Source: Paenibacillus_AQ nitricinens (lineage in GTDB: Bacteria > Bacillota > Bacilli > Paenibacillales > Paenibacillaceae). Taken from it: a DNA stretch of 64,000 nt. The stretch lies in the NCBI RefSeq assembly GCF_052056485.1, contig NZ_CP183948.1, positions 4,712,001-4,776,000 of the forward strand. Direction: 5' to 3'. Shown here piece by piece: positions 1 to 8,590 of the stretch. Each line of letters opens with the position of its first letter. The stretch's first letter is position 1. Under the pieces are notes generated by a model, which made no database searches, had not been told where the DNA came from, and was given only the letters and a program-made list of their open reading frames with translations. Both the position numbers and the translations under genes were made by a program.

Positions 1-16
1 CCACATGAGAATTCAT
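1..16 (-). CDS. spoIIAA: SpoIIAA anti-sigma-F factor antagonist, first codons only (runs off left edge)
   Basis: Reading leftwards, an AGAGGAGAG ribosome binding site is followed by an ATG at 16-14 and codons for M-N-S-H-V before the window ends. In Bacillus subtilis dacF lies immediately upstream of spoIIAA in the same orientation, as here. SpoIIAA is the STAS-domain protein that releases sigma-F from SpoIIAB. Only five codons are visible, so the identity rests on position and the start signal. Confidence 0.6.
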
Positions 17-88
17 GCTTGCCACTCTCCTCTTCGTTGCTTTGAAAACTGACCTTGAAAGACAGTACCTATTCCCTTCAAGGACAAG

Positions 89-118
89 GTTTTCTACGCG
101 GCAAATCAGGAATCCTGC
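89..118 (-). promoter_or_regulatory. Possible sigma-H-type promoter for the spoIIA operon
   Basis: On the minus strand a GCAGGATTC block and a GTAGAAAAC block lie 12 bases apart, about 75 bases upstream of the spoIIAA start. They resemble the AGGA/GAAT elements of sigma-H promoters, and spoIIA is a classic sigma-H operon in Bacillus. The match is imperfect and judged by eye. Confidence 0.3.
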
Positions 119-191
119 CTCACGACAAAACTAGAAGAAAACCCCTATGAATCTACAGAGTACATGGGGGTAATCTACAAAAAAACTGTTT

Positions 192-1388
192 TTAATCTAC
201 GCCGAACATCGAGCCAGTTGTGCGCTTAAAGAGCTTCCACCAGCCCGCTTTCGCCACAGCTTCCCCTGCTTTTAAATCATATTCCTTAATCACTTGGGTT
301 CCTTGGTAGACCACCAGCTTACCCACAGATTGACCTTCAGCTACTGGAGCCTTCACGCTTTCCGGTAATACTAGTTCGTGGCGGATGCCTTCTTGAGTCA
401 CACCTTTTTTCAAAAGAACACTGTACGTCTCTTTGGCTGTTATCGGTAACTCGGATTTTACGCCCTTTTCAATCTTTAGGGTGCCGATCGCATCCCCTTC
501 TTTGTGGATCGTGTGTACTTTATATTGCGAGAACAGGTAATCGAACATGCCTGAGACTTCACTATTGCGCGTCTTTGTGTTCGGCTCGCCTAGTACAACA
601 GCGACAGCACGTAGACCATCTCTTGCTGCTGTAGCAGACAAACAAAATTTTGCCTCTGCAGTATAACCTGTCTTCAAACCATCAGCACCAGTGTAGAAAC
701 GCACCAGCTTGTTCGTGTTCACCAACCAGAACGGTTTGGTTGAATCCTTACGTAAGTAATCCTGATAGGAACCGGTATATTTTATAATTTGATCATGCTT
801 CAAAAGCTCACGACTGATGACCGCAATATCGTAAGCTGAGGAATAGTGATTGGCGGCTGGAAGACCGTTGCAGTTGGCAAAATGGGTATCTTTTAGACCC
901 AGCTCCTCTGCACGTTTATTCATCAGATCGACAAAAGCACTCTCTGAACCAGCTATTTTCTCCGCCATCGCCACAGAAGCATCATTACCAGAAGCCATAG
1001 CGATACCTTTGAGCATATCGTCTACCGACATTTCTTCACCAGGCTCCAGAAAAATCTGTGATCCGCCCATAGAAGCCGCATATTCACTTGTTCTCACCTT
1101 ATCAGTCAGCTGCAGCCTTCCTTCATCCAGCGCTTCCACCGTCAGTAACATCGTCATAATCTTCGTAATACTTGCGGGAGGCAGCTTATCATGGCTGTTC
1201 TTCTCATAAATAACGGTTCCGGTACCAGCGTCCATCAAAATAGCAGAACGTGCTCCCGGTGCGAGGTCTACAGCGGCAGCATTACTGCCAGAGTCCTTGG
1301 TTTTTTCTTCTGCATAAGCGCCTGACATAGGTCCTAGAACCGATACAGCGATACAGACCACAAGCACAGCAAAACGCATTTTTCTCAC
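192..1388 (-). CDS. dacF: D-alanyl-D-alanine carboxypeptidase DacF
   Basis: Low-molecular-weight penicillin-binding protein (398 aa) that trims the terminal D-Ala from peptidoglycan stem peptides; DacF acts on spore cortex precursors. Residues 1-26 are a signal peptide ending near AYA. The serine-protease-like triad is complete: SITK (about 73-76), SGN (about 133-135) and KTGYT (about 239-243). A C-terminal beta domain ends in an amphipathic basic tail suited to membrane anchoring. The GTG start has an AGGAGGGG site 7 bases upstream. It sits directly before spoIIAA, which favours DacF over the vegetative DacA; forespore (sigma-F) control is inferred from the family, not shown here. Confidence 0.92.
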   Translation of the reverse strand: MRKMRFAVLVVCIAVSVLGPMSGAYAEEKTKDSGSNAAAVDLAPGARSAILMDAGTGTVIYEKNSHDKLPPASITKIMTMLLTVEALDEGRLQLTDKVRTSEYAASMGGSQIFLEPGEEMSVDDMLKGIAMASGNDASVAMAEKIAGSESAFVDLMNKRAEELGLKDTHFANCNGLPAANHYSSAYDIAVISRELLKHDQIIKYTGSYQDYLRKDSTKPFWLVNTNKLVRFYTGADGLKTGYTAEAKFCLSATAARDGLRAVAVVLGEPNTKTRNSEVSGMFDYLFSQYKVHTIHKEGDAIGTLKIEKGVKSELPITAKETYSVLLKKGVTQEGIRHELVLPESVKAPVAEGQSVGKLVVYQGTQVIKEYDLKAGEAVAKAGWWKLFKRTTGSMFGVD

Positions 1389-1701
1389 AATGGTTCCCCT
1401 CCTGAACGTTAACCTTCATATCACAGGTACTGTGTTCCAGTTTCGTCAGAAAGGGTGGAAATTATTCCATTTTTAAGGAAATAACCACAATTATTTATCT
1501 CAAGAAGGAAGGATGTCATCAATTAAAAAAAGCCCAGCAGCAGTTGCAGAGCATTTTTATTATAGGGGAGATTAAATAATATTTCAAATTTAAAGTATTC
1601 CCATTTTTTTCGTTCTCATTTTAGGACTTTTAAAGGTAAATCGTAGGCTTTCACGAATGCTATCTATGAACCTATAACTGTCTTACAGAGGAGAAATACG
1701 A
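1389..1701. other. Intergenic region, dacF / serine hydrolase
   Basis: This 313-base gap separates two divergently transcribed genes and should hold both promoters. A GGAATAATTT block on the minus strand near 1460-1475 vaguely resembles a sigma-F -10 element, but no convincing -35 was found. The ribosome binding site for the rightward gene (GAGGAGAAATACG) lies at its right end. No RNA gene was recognised. Confidence 0.5.
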
Positions 1702-2736
1702 ATGAACCCACTTGAAACTTATATTGAAACAGAAGCAAAACAGAACGATTTCTCAGGCGTAGTCCTAGCAAAACAATATGATAAAGAAATCGCCAGCAGC
1801 TGTCACGGTTATGCCAATAAGTCGGATAAGCGCGAAAACAATATTCATACTCGGTTCGGGATCGCTTCCGGGTGTAAAATATTCACAGCAATTGCCGTCT
1901 CTCAACTGGTCGAAAGGGGATTGATTTCTTTCGAAAGCAGATTATCAGACTATCTGAAAAAGGTAGAGTTCCCTCTCTTTAGTTCTGAAATCACCATACA
2001 TCAGTTGCTTACGCATAGCTCTGGGATTCCAGATTATTTTGATGAAACAATCATGGATGACTTCGAAGAATTGTGGAAGACACAACCTATGTATACTTTA
2101 CGGCAGCTGGAAGACTTTGTACCGATGTTTCGAAACCTCCCCATGATGTGGACCCCTGGTGAACGATTCCACTACAACAATGCCGGATATATCGTGCTAG
2201 GTCTTCTGGTGGAGGATTTAAGTGGAATGTCCTTTTCCGATTATGTGGAGCTTCACATCTTTAAGCCTTGTGGAATGGAGCAATCCGGTTACTTTACGTC
2301 AGATGCCTTACCAGCCAACTGTGCACTAGGATACATAGAGGAAGAGAACGGTAGCTGGAGAAGCAACATCTATTCAATCCCGGTAAAAGGAGGCGCTGAC
2401 GGTGGAGCTTTCGTTACCGCTCCCGACATGCAGTTATTTTGGAACGGGCTAATGAACCATACCCTTTTGAGTCCAGTACTCACTTCATTGTTGCTTACTC
2501 CCCACATACATGTGGATGGTGAAGGCTATTATGGTTATGGTGTATGGATCACCCTCCGAGAAGAAAAAGTGTTCAAGTTTCACATTATGGGCTACGATCC
2601 CGGCGTTTCCTTCCGATCGGCTATCTATCCAGCTAGTGGAGAGACTGTGGTCGTATTATGTAATACAAGCAGCGGGGCTTCTCAGATTTTCAATCTTATC
2701 GATAAGCATTTTGTAGCTGCTCCGTCAAAAACATAA
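1702..2736 (+). CDS. Serine hydrolase, beta-lactamase class C / PBP-like family
   Basis: A 344-aa protein of the beta-lactamase-related superfamily (Pfam Beta-lactamase). It has the nucleophile motif S-G-C-K (about residues 56-59, in IASGCKIF) and the Y-N-N motif (about 153-155). H-I-M-G-Y-D-P-G near residue 295 takes the place of the usual KTG/HTG box. No signal peptide is visible, so it is probably cytoplasmic, like many esterase-type members. It stands alone, divergent from dacF, and ends in a strong terminator. The substrate cannot be told from sequence; peptidase, esterase and amidase activities all occur in the family. Confidence 0.85.
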   Translation: MNPLETYIETEAKQNDFSGVVLAKQYDKEIASSCHGYANKSDKRENNIHTRFGIASGCKIFTAIAVSQLVERGLISFESRLSDYLKKVEFPLFSSEITIHQLLTHSSGIPDYFDETIMDDFEELWKTQPMYTLRQLEDFVPMFRNLPMMWTPGERFHYNNAGYIVLGLLVEDLSGMSFSDYVELHIFKPCGMEQSGYFTSDALPANCALGYIEEENGSWRSNIYSIPVKGGADGGAFVTAPDMQLFWNGLMNHTLLSPVLTSLLLTPHIHVDGEGYYGYGVWITLREEKVFKFHIMGYDPGVSFRSAIYPASGETVVVLCNTSSGASQIFNLIDKHFVAAPSKT

Positions 2737-2773
2737 AACAGCGAGCCTCCTATTACGGGAGGCTCGCTGTTTT
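2735..2773. terminator. Bidirectional rho-independent terminator
   Basis: A near-perfect 14-bp stem (AACAGCGAGCCTCC with its complement) around a TATTACG-like loop is flanked by A and T tracts. It lies between the convergent serine hydrolase gene and pdp and can serve both. Confidence 0.9.
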
Positions 2774-2820
2774 ACTGTCTATTTCAGGTCTTTGTCATGA
2801 CAATAATTATATTTCCTTGG

Positions 2821-4152
2821 CTAGTACCGTGTTACCCCATCCTTCGTAACAAGCGCGAATACCAGTGGTAATGGTGGAACCGATTCAGAAGTAATGCGGT
2901 AAGCTTCTAATACCTTGCCCTCAGCTTCCTCTACTTTCTTATCACTGGCATCATTGATATGCAATACTGCAAGTGTATCCCCAATCTCTACAGCATCTCC
3001 AACTTTTTTAGAGAGTTGAATACCTACAGCCAAATCTATTACAGATTCCTTGGTTTCACGTCCTGCACCAAGCAACATAGCAGCAATGCCGATTTCTTCT
3101 GCTTGAATCCCCTCAATGTAACCCTTAGTCTTCGCTTTCACTTCAATGAATCGTTTAGCAGCAGGGAGTTTCTCCGGATCATCGATTTGCGAAACATCTC
3201 CGCCTTGCGCACTCACGATCTGTTTGAATTTCTCCAGCGCTGTGCCATCTTCAATATGTGTCATCAGAATCGAACGAGCCTCCGCTTCATCCTTGGCTTT
3301 ACCGCCAAGAACAAGCATCTGGCTGCCCAGAATAAGGCATACTTCCTGCAAGTCTTTAGGACCATGACCCTTCAAGGTCTCGATTCCTTCCTTAATTTCC
3401 AGCGCATTTCCGATCCCGTAACCCAGTGGCTGATCCATATCACTGATGATCGCAACGGTATTACGACCCAAATGGGTGCCGATATCCACCATAGCCTGGG
3501 CAAGCGCAATAGAATCATCAAGCGTCTTCATAAAAGCACCGCTGCCGGTTTTGACATCCAGTACAATGGCGTCTGCACCCGCTGCAATCTTCTTGCTCAT
3601 CACTGAGCTTGCTATAAGAGGGATGGATTCTACCGTTGCAGTTACATCCCGAAGGGCATACAGCTTTTTGTCTGCAGGTGTAATGTTGCCTGACTGTCCG
3701 ATTACCGCAGCTCCGATCTCCCCTACTTGATCGAAGAATCGCTCGCGATCCATCTCTACAGAAAAACCAGTGATCGACTCAAGCTTATCAAGTGTACCTC
3801 CTGTATGCCCAAGTCCGCGGCCGGACATCTTCGCTACGGGTACTCCAGCAGAGGCTACCAACGGTGCAAGCACCACGGTTGTTTTATCTCCCACTCCACC
3901 TGTGGAGTGCTTATCCACCTTAATGCCTGCGATTGGGCTCAAATCCACTTGATCACCGGACATCGCCATTTCCATCGTTAGATCACCGGTCTCCCGTGCG
4001 TTCATACCTTGGAAATAAACCGCCATGGCCCAAGCAGAAAGCTGATAATCAGGAACTTCACCTTTACTGTAACCCTGAATTAGGAAGGATATTTCCTCAC
4101 GACTAAGCTCTCCACCGTCTCTTTTTTTCTGAATAATATCGACAGCTCTCAT
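2821..4152 (-). CDS. pdp: Pyrimidine-nucleoside phosphorylase
   Basis: Cleaves uridine, thymidine and deoxyuridine with phosphate to give the base and (deoxy)ribose-1-phosphate, in pyrimidine salvage. The protein is 443 aa (Bacillus Pdp is about 433). The conserved phosphorylase signature is present: K-H-S-T-G-G-V-G-D-K followed by S-G-R-G-L-G-H-T-G-G-T-L-D-K-L. A glycine-rich second domain and a C-terminal domain follow. I chose the ATG at 4152, preceded by GCAGGTG, over an upstream start because it gives the family N-terminus (MRAVDII). The gene follows punA and drm, making a nucleoside catabolism cluster; drm converts the pentose-1-phosphate released here. Confidence 0.95.
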   Translation of the reverse strand: MRAVDIIQKKRDGGELSREEISFLIQGYSKGEVPDYQLSAWAMAVYFQGMNARETGDLTMEMAMSGDQVDLSPIAGIKVDKHSTGGVGDKTTVVLAPLVASAGVPVAKMSGRGLGHTGGTLDKLESITGFSVEMDRERFFDQVGEIGAAVIGQSGNITPADKKLYALRDVTATVESIPLIASSVMSKKIAAGADAIVLDVKTGSGAFMKTLDDSIALAQAMVDIGTHLGRNTVAIISDMDQPLGYGIGNALEIKEGIETLKGHGPKDLQEVCLILGSQMLVLGGKAKDEAEARSILMTHIEDGTALEKFKQIVSAQGGDVSQIDDPEKLPAAKRFIEVKAKTKGYIEGIQAEEIGIAAMLLGAGRETKESVIDLAVGIQLSKKVGDAVEIGDTLAVLHINDASDKKVEEAEGKVLEAYRITSESVPPLPLVFALVTKDGVTRY

Positions 4153-4153
4153 C

Positions 4154-4273
4154 TTACACCTGCTCTTCACGGACATTTGCGCGAGCAAATCCGATATATT
4201 TTGGTTTCGTCAAATTAAGTACTTTTACAACCTGTTCATGCGTCATTGGCTCAATCATAATTTCTTGAATCAT
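4154..4273 (-). CDS. 39-aa small protein coupled to pdp, unknown
   Basis: A short frame begins with ATG at 4273 behind an excellent GGAGGTCATATCT site and ends one base before the pdp ATG (TAA-G-ATG). It encodes a 39-aa soluble, mildly charged peptide starting M-I-Q-E-I-M-I-E-P-M-T-H-E-Q. The start signal is stronger than that of pdp, so translation of pdp is probably coupled to it. I do not recognise the family. It could be a real microprotein or a leader peptide; conservation of the amino-acid sequence in relatives would decide. Confidence 0.6.
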   Translation of the reverse strand: MIQEIMIEPMTHEQVVKVLNLTKPKYIGFARANVREEQV

Positions 4274-4312
4274 AGATATGACCTCCAGTAATTCAATATG
4301 AAGTATCCCAAA

Positions 4313-5137
4313 TTACATTTTCGGAATAAAGCCTAAGACCAGTTTCAAGAAACGTTCACGCACACGTTCTGCAGTTTCCATCACCTCTTCATGATTGAGT
4401 GGTTGATCCAGGATTCCCGCGGCCATGTTAGTAATACAGGAGATGCCCAATACCTCAATACCTGCATGACGAGCAACAATGGTCTCCGATACAGTAGACA
4501 TGCCCACAGCATCGGCGCCTAGCGTACGAAGCATTACGATTTCAGCAGGCGTTTCGTAGCAAGGGCCCAATAGACCTGCATATACGCCTTCTTTGAACTC
4601 GAAATTCTGCTGAGCTGCCGTTTCCTTCGCTACCTGGATCAGGCGGCGACTGTAGGCGGTCGACATATCTGGGAAGCGCACACCAAGTGCAGGATCATTA
4701 GGTCCTATTAAAGGATTCCGTCCAGTCATATTAAGATGATCCGTAAGAAGCATAAGATCACCCGGTGTGAAATCAGTGTTCACTCCACCAGCTGCATTCG
4801 TCACTAGTAAACTGGCTATACCAAGCTCTTTCATAACCCGTACTGGGAATGCCGTTACCTCTGGCCCATACCCCTCATACATATGAAAGCGGCCCTTCAT
4901 CATCACAACTCGGCGGCCTTCGATCATACCAATTAATAGCTCGCCTTCATGTCCCTCTACAGTAGATACCGGAAAGTGAGGAATCTCATCATATGGAATG
5001 CTTACTCCATCAGTAATAAGGTCTGCTAGCACACCGAGACCTGAACCAAGGATCAATCCAATTTCCGGAGCCACCGGACATTTGTCTTTTATATAAATGG
5101 CTGCTTCTTGAATTTCTTTTTGTGTTAACGCGCTCAT
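4313..5137 (-). CDS. punA: Purine-nucleoside phosphorylase (trimeric PNP type)
   Basis: Phosphorolysis of guanosine, inosine and their deoxy forms to base plus (deoxy)ribose-1-phosphate. The 274-aa product has the class motifs of the trimeric PNPs: G-S-G-L-G near residue 35, the phosphate-binding histidine in V-E-G-H-E-G, T-N-A-A-G-G-V near 115, and M-S-T-V-S-E near 220. ATG 5137 follows GAAGGAGGATCATCC, so an upstream in-frame ATG at 5170 was rejected. It lies between drm and pdp in one orientation, matching the drm-pupG arrangement of Bacillus. Confidence 0.95.
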   Translation of the reverse strand: MSALTQKEIQEAAIYIKDKCPVAPEIGLILGSGLGVLADLITDGVSIPYDEIPHFPVSTVEGHEGELLIGMIEGRRVVMMKGRFHMYEGYGPEVTAFPVRVMKELGIASLLVTNAAGGVNTDFTPGDLMLLTDHLNMTGRNPLIGPNDPALGVRFPDMSTAYSRRLIQVAKETAAQQNFEFKEGVYAGLLGPCYETPAEIVMLRTLGADAVGMSTVSETIVARHAGIEVLGISCITNMAAGILDQPLNHEEVMETAERVRERFLKLVLGFIPKM

Positions 5138-5182
5138 GGATGATCCTCCTTCATTGATGTTGCGGAGCAACCCGCAACCCTT

Positions 5183-6361
5183 TTATTGCAGTTTCGCTAA
5201 AAAGCTTGTCCCATACTGCGGCGCCTTTGCACCAAAGTTATCAGCAATGGTTGCAGCTACATCAGAGAAGGTTTCACGAATGCCCAAACTTTCCGGATGT
5301 TTAAACCGTGGGCTATAGATTAAGAGCGGCACGTATTCACGGGTATGATCAGTTCCACTATGGATCGGATCGTTACCATGGTCTGCAGAAATAATCAACA
5401 GATCATCTTCACCAAGCGTGGATAGAATCTCAGGCAACGCCTGATCGAATACTTCCAGTGCACGGCCATAACCTTCTGGATCCCGACGATGTCCATATAA
5501 AGAATCAAAATCCACCAGATTCGTAAACAGAAAACCGTCAAACGGTTGACGAAGCTGCTCAATAGTAACTTCGATTCCATGTTCATTGCTCTTCGTTGGA
5601 TAAGAAGCTGTAACCCCTTCTCCTGTAAAGATATCGTTGATCTTACCAACCGCGATAACATCCTTACCAATATCAGCAAGCGCGTTCATTACCGTTGGTT
5701 CCGGCGGCTTCACCGCATAGTCATGCCGGTTTGGTGTCCGAACGAAGTTCCCTGGTTCTCCAACATACGGACGAGCAATCACGCGACCCACCGAGAATTC
5801 TGGAGCCATTGTCAGCTCACGGGCTATTTTACAAGCACTGTATAGTTCTTCAAGCGGAATAATATCTTCATGTGCAGCAAGCTGGAACACGCTGTCCGCA
5901 GAGGTATAGACAATCCAAGCACCGGTTTTCATTTGCTCTTCACCGTATTCAACAAGAATCTCCGTACCGGAAGCTGGTTTATTACCGATTACCTTACGAC
6001 CAGTTGCCGCTTCGAACTTCTCAATCAACTCTGCTGGAAAACCATCAGGATACGTATTGAAAGGAACCTCAATCTTCAGCCCCATTAGCTCCCAGTGTCC
6101 GGTCATCGTATCCTTGCCTACAGATACTTCCTGCATTTTGCCGTAGTACCCTGTTGGTGAAGCTACAGGCTCTAGTGGTGGCAACGGAGCAATATTAGCT
6201 AACCCGAGCTTCTGTAGATTAGGAAGCTTCAAACCAGGAACACGATCCAATATATGACCAAGCGTGTGCGACCCAGCATCACCGAAATTCGCAGCATCTG
6301 GTGCTTCACCGATACCAACACTATCTAGAACAATAAAACCAATTCGTTTAAATGAGGACAT
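5183..6361 (-). CDS. drm: Phosphopentomutase
   Basis: Interconverts (deoxy)ribose-1-phosphate and -5-phosphate, feeding pentoses from the neighbouring nucleoside phosphorylases into central metabolism. The 392-aa protein matches the family length. It belongs to the alkaline-phosphatase-like metalloenzymes: the N-terminal D-S-V-G-I-G-E metal site, the D-T-M-T-G-H-W-E phosphothreonine region near residue 85, and the C-terminal S-A-D-H-G-N-D-P metal ligands. ATG 6361 has an AAGGAGTGAAG site; the longer reading frame to 6442 lacks one. It is the first gene of drm-punA-small ORF-pdp. Confidence 0.96.
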   Translation of the reverse strand: MSSFKRIGFIVLDSVGIGEAPDAANFGDAGSHTLGHILDRVPGLKLPNLQKLGLANIAPLPPLEPVASPTGYYGKMQEVSVGKDTMTGHWELMGLKIEVPFNTYPDGFPAELIEKFEAATGRKVIGNKPASGTEILVEYGEEQMKTGAWIVYTSADSVFQLAAHEDIIPLEELYSACKIARELTMAPEFSVGRVIARPYVGEPGNFVRTPNRHDYAVKPPEPTVMNALADIGKDVIAVGKINDIFTGEGVTASYPTKSNEHGIEVTIEQLRQPFDGFLFTNLVDFDSLYGHRRDPEGYGRALEVFDQALPEILSTLGEDDLLIISADHGNDPIHSGTDHTREYVPLLIYSPRFKHPESLGIRETFSDVAATIADNFGAKAPQYGTSFLAKLQ

Positions 6362-6588
6362 TGTTGTCTTCACTCCTTTTTTAGTATAGATATTCTTTCG
6401 TACCAACAAGAAGAAACGGCTGTACCGTCTTCCAGAAGACATACGCTTCCGAAGCTAGCGATACAATGTACCGCTTATCAGGTATCCGTTTCTGCTAAAA
6501 GATAACCTGCGGATCATTCCCCAGTCTATCCTTTCAGTATGATTCCATCATAACCATCTTACTCACAAAAAGCATCTTTACAGCAGAA

Positions 6589-7482
6589 TTATCGAGCTCT
6601 AGGATGGTGGCTCTCATATACTTCCTTCATATTCTTACGGGCTATACCGTTATAAATCTGAGTCGTCGAAATATCGGCATGACCCAGCATTTGTTGTACG
6701 GAACGCAAATCTGCTCCGCCTTCCAGTAAATGGGCTGCGAAGGAATGCCTAAGTGTATGCGGTGTAATATCCTGCTCAATGTTTGCTTCCCGCGCATATT
6801 TTTTTATGATTTTCCAAAAGCCTTGCCGGGTTAATCTTCCGCCTAGACTATTCAGGAACATGGCTGGTTCCTCCTGGTGATCACGAAGCAGCTTGTCCCG
6901 CATAAGTGAAGTGTAAGCCGATACACTCTCAGCTGCAAGGGTGCCAATGGGAACTACCCGCTCCTTTCCAGAAGTTCCTGTACAACGCGCAAATTTCATA
7001 TCCGTGTGCACATCATCCACGTTAAGTGAGATTAATTCAGAGACCTTAATACCTGTTGCATAGAGTAATTCCAGCATAGCCTTATCGCGCATCCCTTGTG
7101 GCGTACTTACATCCGGCGCAGCCAATAATTGCTCTATTTCCGAAATGGTAAGCACCATAGGAGGTTTCTTATCAGGCTTCATGGTCTCCATGTCCAGTGT
7201 TGGATCCTGCTCAATCAAACGTTCCTTCAGCAAGTAATGAAAAAAAGCACGGAGGGACACTGCGTTCCTGTTCAACGTTGCAGTTGCTCGGCCAGCTCCG
7301 CGTAATGAGCCAAGATATAATATCACATGCGATCTTCGGATCTCATCAGGCTGACTAGCCCCCCGCTCTTCAGCGAACTCCAGAAACTGCGATACATCCC
7401 TACCGTAAGATTCCAGGGTATTCGGGGACAAGCCTTTATCTCCGGACAAATAATGTAAAAACGGCTGCAAGTGTGACTTCAT
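6589..7482 (-). CDS. xerD: Site-specific tyrosine recombinase XerD, catalytic Arg I replaced by Lys
   Basis: A 297-aa Xer-type integrase in the position of Bacillus xerD (ripX), between fur/DUF4227 and drm. XerD works with XerC at dif to resolve chromosome dimers. The N-terminal SAM-like core-binding domain (1-90) is followed by the catalytic domain. Catalytic beta-Lys (in SGKERVVP), H-x-x-R (HTLRHSF), the second His (LGHADIS) and Tyr (QIYNG) are all present. However, the first catalytic arginine, normally in ATG-L-R-VSEL, is lysine 146 here (ATG-I-K-VSEL, codon 7047-7045). This would be expected to impair strand cleavage. Length and context are otherwise normal. Confidence 0.9.
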   Translation of the reverse strand: MKSHLQPFLHYLSGDKGLSPNTLESYGRDVSQFLEFAEERGASQPDEIRRSHVILYLGSLRGAGRATATLNRNAVSLRAFFHYLLKERLIEQDPTLDMETMKPDKKPPMVLTISEIEQLLAAPDVSTPQGMRDKAMLELLYATGIKVSELISLNVDDVHTDMKFARCTGTSGKERVVPIGTLAAESVSAYTSLMRDKLLRDHQEEPAMFLNSLGGRLTRQGFWKIIKKYAREANIEQDITPHTLRHSFAAHLLEGGADLRSVQQMLGHADISTTQIYNGIARKNMKEVYESHHPRAR

Positions 7483-7640
7483 TATTTCACGCTCCTGTCC
7501 TGGCGCAGCTACTCATAGTGACTTCCTGCAGCACATTCAGCATGAGGGCTCTGCAGATGTGTACATTTAGTATACGCTGCATGAATCCACCTTGTTTTCT
7601 TCGACATTCTTCTCGCTTGTTCCTGCTTCCTGAGAAGCTT

Positions 7641-7874
7641 TCATTCTCCATACCAGTAATAGAAGCGCAAACGCTGTCTTGTATCCAGACCATCATCACC
7701 ACGATCGGCATGATCAAAAGCCCGAACAGCAGTGCCTTCAGGAATTCCATAATTCTCTATCGGACTGATCCATTCACCAAGCCAGCTCATAGCACTGTAA
7801 AGTAAATAGCTTAGAGCTACAAACATGATCATAAAATACAGCTTTCGAACGGTTTTGGGCACAGAAACGATCAT
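7641..7874 (-). CDS. DUF4227 family small membrane protein (YqzK-like)
   Basis: A 77-aa protein with one N-terminal transmembrane segment (about residues 12-34) and a short outside or cytoplasmic tail. ATG 7874 follows AAAGGGAGGCGTCCTT. Bacillus subtilis has yqzK, a protein of this size and type, between fur and xerD, and the position here is identical. The function is unknown. The 158 bases between this gene and xerD contain an overlapping alternative frame that I regard as non-coding. Confidence 0.75.
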   Translation of the reverse strand: MIVSVPKTVRKLYFMIMFVALSYLLYSAMSWLGEWISPIENYGIPEGTAVRAFDHADRGDDGLDTRQRLRFYYWYGE

Positions 7875-7972
7875 AAGGACGCCTCCCTTTAACATACAGT
7901 TAAGATCTGCTCGTCCTTCACCTTATGCACTAAAACGGACTGATATGTATACCTCTAATAGACCAATCATTT

Positions 7973-8009
7973 AAAAAGCTCTCTCCGGTAAAAAAACCGG
8001 GGAGAGCTT
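7973..8009 (-). terminator. Terminator after fur
   Basis: On the minus strand AAGCTCTC-CCCGGT, an A/T loop and ACCGGAGAGAGCTT form a strong stem ending in a T-rich run. It lies 28 bases past the fur stop codon. Confidence 0.85.
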
Positions 8010-8036
8010 ATGAAGTGAATTTCATTATAAGATGAC

Positions 8037-8501
8037 TTAGGACGGATTTCCGTTTGAATTATTCTTATCGCTACACCGATAGCATATCCCATGAAAATCA
8101 AGTCTATGATCAAGCACTGAGAAATTAAATTCTTTCTCCAATCGCTCTTCTAGCGGACCTAGCCAATCCTCGCGAATCTCATCCATACTACCGCATTGCA
8201 CACAAATTAAATGATGATGATGGTGCTTCGCAGTATCTGTTCGCAGATCATAACGGGCGACACCGTCACCGAAGTTAATCTTTTCTACGACGTGAAGCTC
8301 GCTAAGAAGTTCCAGGGTACGATATACAGTCGCAAGACCGATCTCGGGAGCTTTCTCTTTCACGAGCATAAAAACATCTTCTGCACTAAGATGATCTTCC
8401 TCATTCTCCAGCAGCACTCTTAAGGTCGCTTCCCGTTGGGGTGTAAGCTTGTATCCTTGGGATTGTAACTGTTGCTTAATTTTGTCTATTCGAGCTTCCA
8501 T
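8037..8501 (-). CDS. fur: Ferric uptake regulator, Fur family
   Basis: A 154-aa metal-dependent repressor. The N-terminal winged helix (1-85) contains the T-P-Q-R-E-A-T and A-T-V-Y-R-T-L-E signatures. The dimerisation domain carries a metal-binding histidine cluster (A-K-H-H-H-H-H-L-I-C-V-Q-C-G) and a second C-x-x-C (C-Y-R-C) for structural zinc. PerR and Zur look similar; the position beside spoIIM, DUF4227 and xerD is that of Bacillus fur, which favours Fur. It probably controls iron uptake genes outside the window. Confidence 0.92.
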   Translation of the reverse strand: MEARIDKIKQQLQSQGYKLTPQREATLRVLLENEEDHLSAEDVFMLVKEKAPEIGLATVYRTLELLSELHVVEKINFGDGVARYDLRTDTAKHHHHHLICVQCGSMDEIREDWLGPLEERLEKEFNFSVLDHRLDFHGICYRCSDKNNSNGNPS

Positions 8502-8590
8502 TGTCTCCCTCCCCCTTGGAAAATTACCTCACCGGTCTTCAAACCACTTCTTCCATTATAGGGGGTGTCGCTTTGAGAAGTCAAACGCTT

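Noticed and set aside
2959..3606. Long rightward frame opposite pdp
   Set aside because: Antisense shadow of a well-supported gene, rich in Cys, Asn and His, without a start signal.
7487..7750. 87-codon frame overlapping the DUF4227 gene
   Set aside because: Shares the strand but is in another frame; the DUF4227 frame has the ribosome binding site and synteny.
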